This document shows positions 6,310 through 8,261 of a stretch of 8,261 nt of DNA, in pieces (the stretch's first letter is position 1; each line of letters begins with the position of its first letter). The stretch spans positions 1 through 8,261 of the forward strand of contig JAOUFP010000101.1 in the NCBI GenBank assembly GCA_029858145.1. Direction: 5' to 3'. The notes below the pieces were generated by a model, which was not told the origin of the DNA, ran no database searches, and worked only from the letters and a program-made list of their open reading frames with translations. The DNA is from Nitrospirota bacterium. Its GTDB lineage: Bacteria > Nitrospirota > Thermodesulfovibrionia > Thermodesulfovibrionales > UBA6898. The position numbers were made by a program, and so were the translations under genes.

Positions 6310-6325
6310 GCATCCCCGGCCGGGG
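6310..6325. repeat. GC-rich palindrome ahead of the SEC-C gene
   Basis: CCCCGGCCGGGG (6314-6325) is a perfect 12-base palindrome lying 21 bases before the ATG at 6347 and just upstream of its ribosome binding site. The preceding bases make GCATCCCCGG, the same 10-mer as at 4949-4958. It could be an operator or a leader hairpin; nothing in the sequence decides which. Confidence 0.4.
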
Positions 6326-6346
6326 AGAAAATAATAAGGAGAGGTT

Positions 6347-6529
6347 ATGAAGTTGTTTAGAGGTATTGCAAATATTTTTCGTTCAGAAGAAGGACAAATC
6401 CAGAAAAGAGAGACAGGAAGAAATGAATTGTGCTGGTGCGGGAGCGGAAAAAAATATAAGAAATGTCATCTCATGGAGGATGACAGGAAAGCCAAAAGAA
6501 ATTACGGCCTTAATTGCGGAAAGACCTGA
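6347..6529 (+). CDS. Small SEC-C zinc-motif protein
   Basis: The 60-residue protein has the SEC-C motif near its middle: GRNELCWCGSGKKYKKCH (24-41), giving the zinc ligand set C29-x-C31-x8-C40-H41, identical in layout to the C-terminal tail of SecA. Another cysteine occurs at 57. The N-terminus (MKLFRGIANIF) is amphipathic and the rest is strongly basic and acidic. In SecA this motif binds SecB and ribosomes; in small stand-alone proteins its role is generally unknown, and a protein- or nucleic acid-binding adaptor is a reasonable guess. The start is supported by AAGGAG (6336-6341 region) and by the compact fit. It follows the lipoprotein gene by 102 bases, with a palindrome between, so it may be transcribed separately. 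The TGA at the end is followed soon by TAG in frame, with no sign of read-through. Confidence 0.8.
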   Translation: MKLFRGIANIFRSEEGQIQKRETGRNELCWCGSGKKYKKCHLMEDDRKAKRNYGLNCGKT

Positions 6530-6539
6530 AGCACTTCAT

Positions 6540-6686
6540 AGGCTGAGTTCAGCCTGCCTGATTTCCATAGAAGTCAAGCATGCCGTTCCAAGGGACAGGG
6601 CAAGCTTAGCGAGACAGGAAGATTATTATCTGAGACAGCCTGCTTACATCCCCGCCGCGAGAGGATGTGGCTTCAGCAGGCGCCCT
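6540..6686 (+). ncRNA. Candidate structured RNA or leader upstream of the methyltransferase gene
   Basis: This gene-free stretch holds several perfect stems. AGGCTG (6540-6545) pairs with CAGCCT (6550-6555). TGCC and GTTCC pair with GGGAC and GGCA around 6581-6602. AGGGC (6597-6601) can pair with GCCCT (6682-6686), closing a larger domain in which GCCTGC (6638-6643) pairs with GCAGGC (6676-6681) and ACATCC (6646-6651) with GGATGT (6663-6668). Some of these are mutually exclusive (the 6581-6602 stem and the 6597-6601 arm). I do not recognise a known riboswitch, 6S, SRP, RNase P or tmRNA signature, and strand is assumed from the flanking genes. It may be a leader of the downstream gene, a small RNA or chance. 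Confidence 0.3.
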
Positions 6687-6767
6687 CGTAAAATAACAGC
6701 AGCGAATCCGTCGTGTTTCTGATATTCTAGATGCTGCCATTTGATTTCTTGTCTTATCATTTTCAAT

Positions 6768-6774
6768 AAGGGAG
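6768..6774 (+). promoter_or_regulatory. Ribosome binding site that supports an ATT start
   Basis: AAGGGAG lies 6 nt before the ATT at 6781, ideal spacing for initiation. No ATG, GTG or TTG occurs in this frame between the upstream in-frame TGA (6742-6744) and the ATG at 6904, so this site decides the start of the methyltransferase gene. Confidence 0.55.
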
Positions 6775-6780
6775 ACTGCT

Positions 6781-7947
6781 ATTAAAAGGGTACATCTGAA
6801 AAGGACAAAGAGACTTCTTGGGGGACACCTGTGGGTCTTCTCCAATGAAATATACGAAAGCGTAAAGCATTACAGCCCGGGCTCTCTTGTTGAAGTCTGT
6901 GATATGCATGATCTTTTCCTCGGCACAGGGTATATCAATCCGCAGAGTCTCATTTCAGTACGGCTGCTGACAAGAGAAAAAGAAGAGATAGACGAAAAAT
7001 TTATCAGAAGACGGATAAAAGATGCGGTGAATTTGCGCGAAAGGCTTTTTGGAAAGAGGGACGCATTCCGGCTTTTCTACAGCGAGGGCGACTATCTGCC
7101 GGGCCTTATCGTGGATAAGTACGCCGATTGCCTTGTATTGCAGTTTCTCACCGCCGGAGCAGAAGCTTTCAGGGACATCATTATAAGAACTCTTGATGAA
7201 TTGGTGAATCCCGGAATCATGGTGTTGAGGAACGAAAGCCGCATGCGCACCCTTGAGGGCCTGCCTCTCCATAAAGAGGTGATAAAAGGTGATCTCCGGG
7301 TATTACCCGTAGTGAGGGAAGATGGCCTCCTGTTTGAGATAGACCCTTATGAGGGACAGAAGACAGGCTTTTTTCTCGACCAGAGGGAAAACAGGGTCTC
7401 TCTGAAAAAATATGTAAGTGGAGGCAGGGGGCTTGATCTCTTCTGCTATCTTGGGGCATGGTCCATGCATCTGGCTTCCGCAGGAGCAGAGGTTATCGGT
7501 GTGGATGCGTCTGAGAGAGCAGTAGTAAGTGCAAAAAGGAACGCGGAATTGAACGGACTCGGGGAAAGAAGCGCATTCGTAAAAGATGACGTATTTTCCT
7601 TTCTTGAAAGAGAGCTGGAATCTGCAGAAAAAAAGTATGACTTTATAGTGCTTGACCCTCCGGCCTTTGTAAAGAGTGCCAGCAAGATAAAGGAGGCGAT
7701 TAAGGCTTACAGGGAACTGAATGAAATGAGCATGAAGCTGATAAAACCCGGAGGGATGCTCGCTACATCGTCCTGTTCTTACCATCTTTCCAAAGAGATA
7801 TTTGGCGACATGCTTCATTCCGCCGGCAGGAACGCAAAGCGCAGTCTCAGGCTTCTTGAGATGCGTTCACAAAGTCCTGACCATCCTGTGCTTTTATCTA
7901 TGCCCGAGACAGAGTATCTTAAGTGTGCCTTCCTTATTGTTGACTGA
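6781..7947 (+). CDS. rlmI: RlmI-type 23S rRNA cytosine-C5 methyltransferase, probable ATT start
   Basis: Read from the ATT at 6781 the protein has 388 residues, close to E. coli RlmI (about 396). An N-terminal PUA domain (about 1-70) includes LKRTKRLLGGHLWVFSNEI (6-24) and SPGSLVEV. The family-specific middle has SEGDYLPGLIVDKY (101-114) and GQKTGFFLDQREN (192-204). The Rossmann methyltransferase domain has the SAM loop GLDLFCYLGAWS (217-228), IGVDAS, the catalytic VLDPPAF (290-296) and TSSCSYH (329-335) with C332. RlmI methylates a cytosine of 23S rRNA (m5C1962 in E. coli); orthology within the COG1092 group is assigned by family only. The first standard codon is ATG at 6904, which would delete 41 residues and most of the PUA domain. 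The ATT has a ribosome binding site at the right distance; a CTG at 6796 behind AAAAGGG is a second option. A one-base change from ATG is also possible. The gene stands alone, followed by a terminator-like repeat. Confidence 0.85.
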   Translation: MKRVHLKRTKRLLGGHLWVFSNEIYESVKHYSPGSLVEVCDMHDLFLGTGYINPQSLISVRLLTREKEEIDEKFIRRRIKDAVNLRERLFGKRDAFRLFYSEGDYLPGLIVDKYADCLVLQFLTAGAEAFRDIIIRTLDELVNPGIMVLRNESRMRTLEGLPLHKEVIKGDLRVLPVVREDGLLFEIDPYEGQKTGFFLDQRENRVSLKKYVSGGRGLDLFCYLGAWSMHLASAGAEVIGVDASERAVVSAKRNAELNGLGERSAFVKDDVFSFLERELESAEKKYDFIVLDPPAFVKSASKIKEAIKAYRELNEMSMKLIKPGGMLATSSCSYHLSKEIFGDMLHSAGRNAKRSLRLLEMRSQSPDHPVLLSMPETEYLKCAFLIVD

Positions 7948-8029
7948 TGAGTGAAAGCGATAGATTTGCCTGCTACAGTCTCAACCCCTGGATTTCCGAT
8001 TGAGTCTCCAGTCACTCATCACTGTTTTT
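7945..8029 (+). terminator. Terminator-like long-loop inverted repeat after the methyltransferase gene
   Basis: TGATGAGTGA (7945-7954) and TCACTCATCA (8012-8021) form a perfect 10-base inverted repeat, with an inner CTCAA/TTGAG stem (7980-7984, 8000-8004). Five T residues follow at 8025-8029. The first arm begins with the stop codon of the methyltransferase gene. The 57-base interval between the arms is long for an intrinsic terminator, so the inner stem would have to nucleate folding. Confidence 0.35.
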
Positions 8030-8203
8030 ATGCCTTCACGCATACACGCTTCTACGCATTCACTCGTTTTGGCTGTAGATTCATTGCTTGCTACTCGCTG
8101 CTCGCTGCCGTGTTTTATGATTTTTTTCGCATATCTGCAAATGGATTTGCCGAAATGCACGGTGACGCGAAAAGACAAATGAATGAAAACAATGAGTTAG
8201 GGC

Positions 8204-8219
8204 TGGCATGGCAAATGCA
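8204..8219 (+). promoter_or_regulatory. Sigma-54 (-24/-12) promoter
   Basis: TGGCATGGCAAATGCA matches the sigma-54 consensus TGGCACGnnnnTTGCA at 10 of 12 fixed positions. The invariant GG (8205-8206) and GC (8217-8218) are exactly 12 bases apart, and a pyrimidine precedes as in the consensus. Transcription would start near 8230, about 17 nt before a strong ribosome binding site. A sigma-54 RNA polymerase promoter needs an enhancer-binding activator, whose site I cannot identify in the upstream repeats. Confidence 0.65.
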
Positions 8220-8246
8220 ATTATATATTGCAGGAAGCAAATAAAA

Positions 8247-8255
8247 AAGGAGGAG
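8247..8255 (+). promoter_or_regulatory. Ribosome binding site of a gene starting past the right edge
   Basis: AAGGAGGAG is a near-perfect Shine-Dalgarno sequence. With 6 bases left in the window (acgaag), a start codon would fall at or shortly after 8262. Together with the sigma-54 promoter it implies a short leader of about 30 nt. The gene itself is not visible. Confidence 0.6.
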
Positions 8256-8261
8256 ACGAAG

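Larger units (their letters stand above)
7948..8261. other. Gene-free right end with short imperfect repeats
   Basis: No believable protein lies here. The frame opening with GTG at 7951 (97 residues) has no ribosome binding site, and its apparent FYAFT repeats come from nucleotide repetition. Between 8027 and 8107 there are short imperfect repeats: TATGCCTTCACGC against TACGCATTCACTC, and CTCGCTG twice in tandem (8094-8100, 8101-8107). The last 60 bases carry a sigma-54 promoter match and a Shine-Dalgarno sequence for a gene beyond the edge. Confidence 0.55.

Noticed and set aside
6630..6690. TPP riboswitch (a CTGAGA is present at 6630-6635)
   Set aside because: The rest of the TPP core (ACCTGAT and the paired context) is missing, and the downstream gene has no thiamine role.
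6366..6722. 118-residue frame overlapping the SEC-C gene
   Set aside because: It is out of frame with the clear SEC-C zinc motif and encodes low-quality sequence; the part after 6530 overlaps palindromic DNA rather than a protein.
6904..7947. Methyltransferase starting at ATG 6904
   Set aside because: This would remove most of the PUA domain, and no ribosome binding site precedes 6904, whereas the upstream codons encode conserved family sequence.
7951..8244. 97-residue frame opening with GTG
   Set aside because: No ribosome binding site, composition shaped by nucleotide repeats (FYAFT twice), no family resemblance, and it runs through the sigma-54 promoter.

Overview
The window reads as ordinary chromosome from a Gram-negative, probably anaerobic bacterium of moderate GC content. 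Signal peptides and a lipobox point to a periplasm. A cysteine-rich radical SAM enzyme, a probable selenocysteine codon and a sigma-54-type promoter are the kind of mixture seen in Desulfobacterota or Nitrospirota. That placement is inference from gene content only; no rRNA or other marker is present. I saw no insertion sequence, CRISPR array, tRNA or rRNA.

Left part (1-4162): the 3'-truncated end of an exported NodB-type polysaccharide deacetylase (minus strand), a 397-base stretch without a gene, a cysteine-rich radical SAM protein (minus), then a divergent amidohydrolase (plus) that converges on an FMN nitroreductase-family protein (minus). These look like independent housekeeping or accessory metabolic genes.

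Middle (4163-6529): a 372-base intergenic region with a candidate promoter leads into a compact plus-strand cluster for envelope thiol chemistry: an exported single-domain rhodanese, an exported CPYC glutaredoxin, a TlpA-type thioredoxin with WCKEC, and a small putative lipoprotein that overlaps the TlpA gene by 4 bp. A short SEC-C zinc-motif protein follows. The rhodanese is the highlight. Its reading frame has an in-frame TGA at 4811-4813, five codons after the catalytic-loop cysteine codon, and normal rhodanese sequence continues for 37 more codons in the same frame. A stem-loop with a GGUC apical loop lies 20 nt after the TGA, where a bacterial SECIS element should be. The simplest reading is a periplasmic selenocysteine-containing rhodanese with a C-x4-U motif; the main alternative is a nonsense mutation.

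Right part (6530-8261): an intergenic stretch with nested inverted repeats (possible structured RNA), then an RlmI-type 23S rRNA methyltransferase. Its N-terminal PUA domain is present only if translation starts at a non-standard ATT codon (6781) behind a good ribosome binding site. A long-loop terminator-like inverted repeat follows. The window ends with a strong sigma-54 (-24/-12) promoter match and a Shine-Dalgarno sequence, so an unseen sigma-54-controlled gene starts at or just beyond the right edge.
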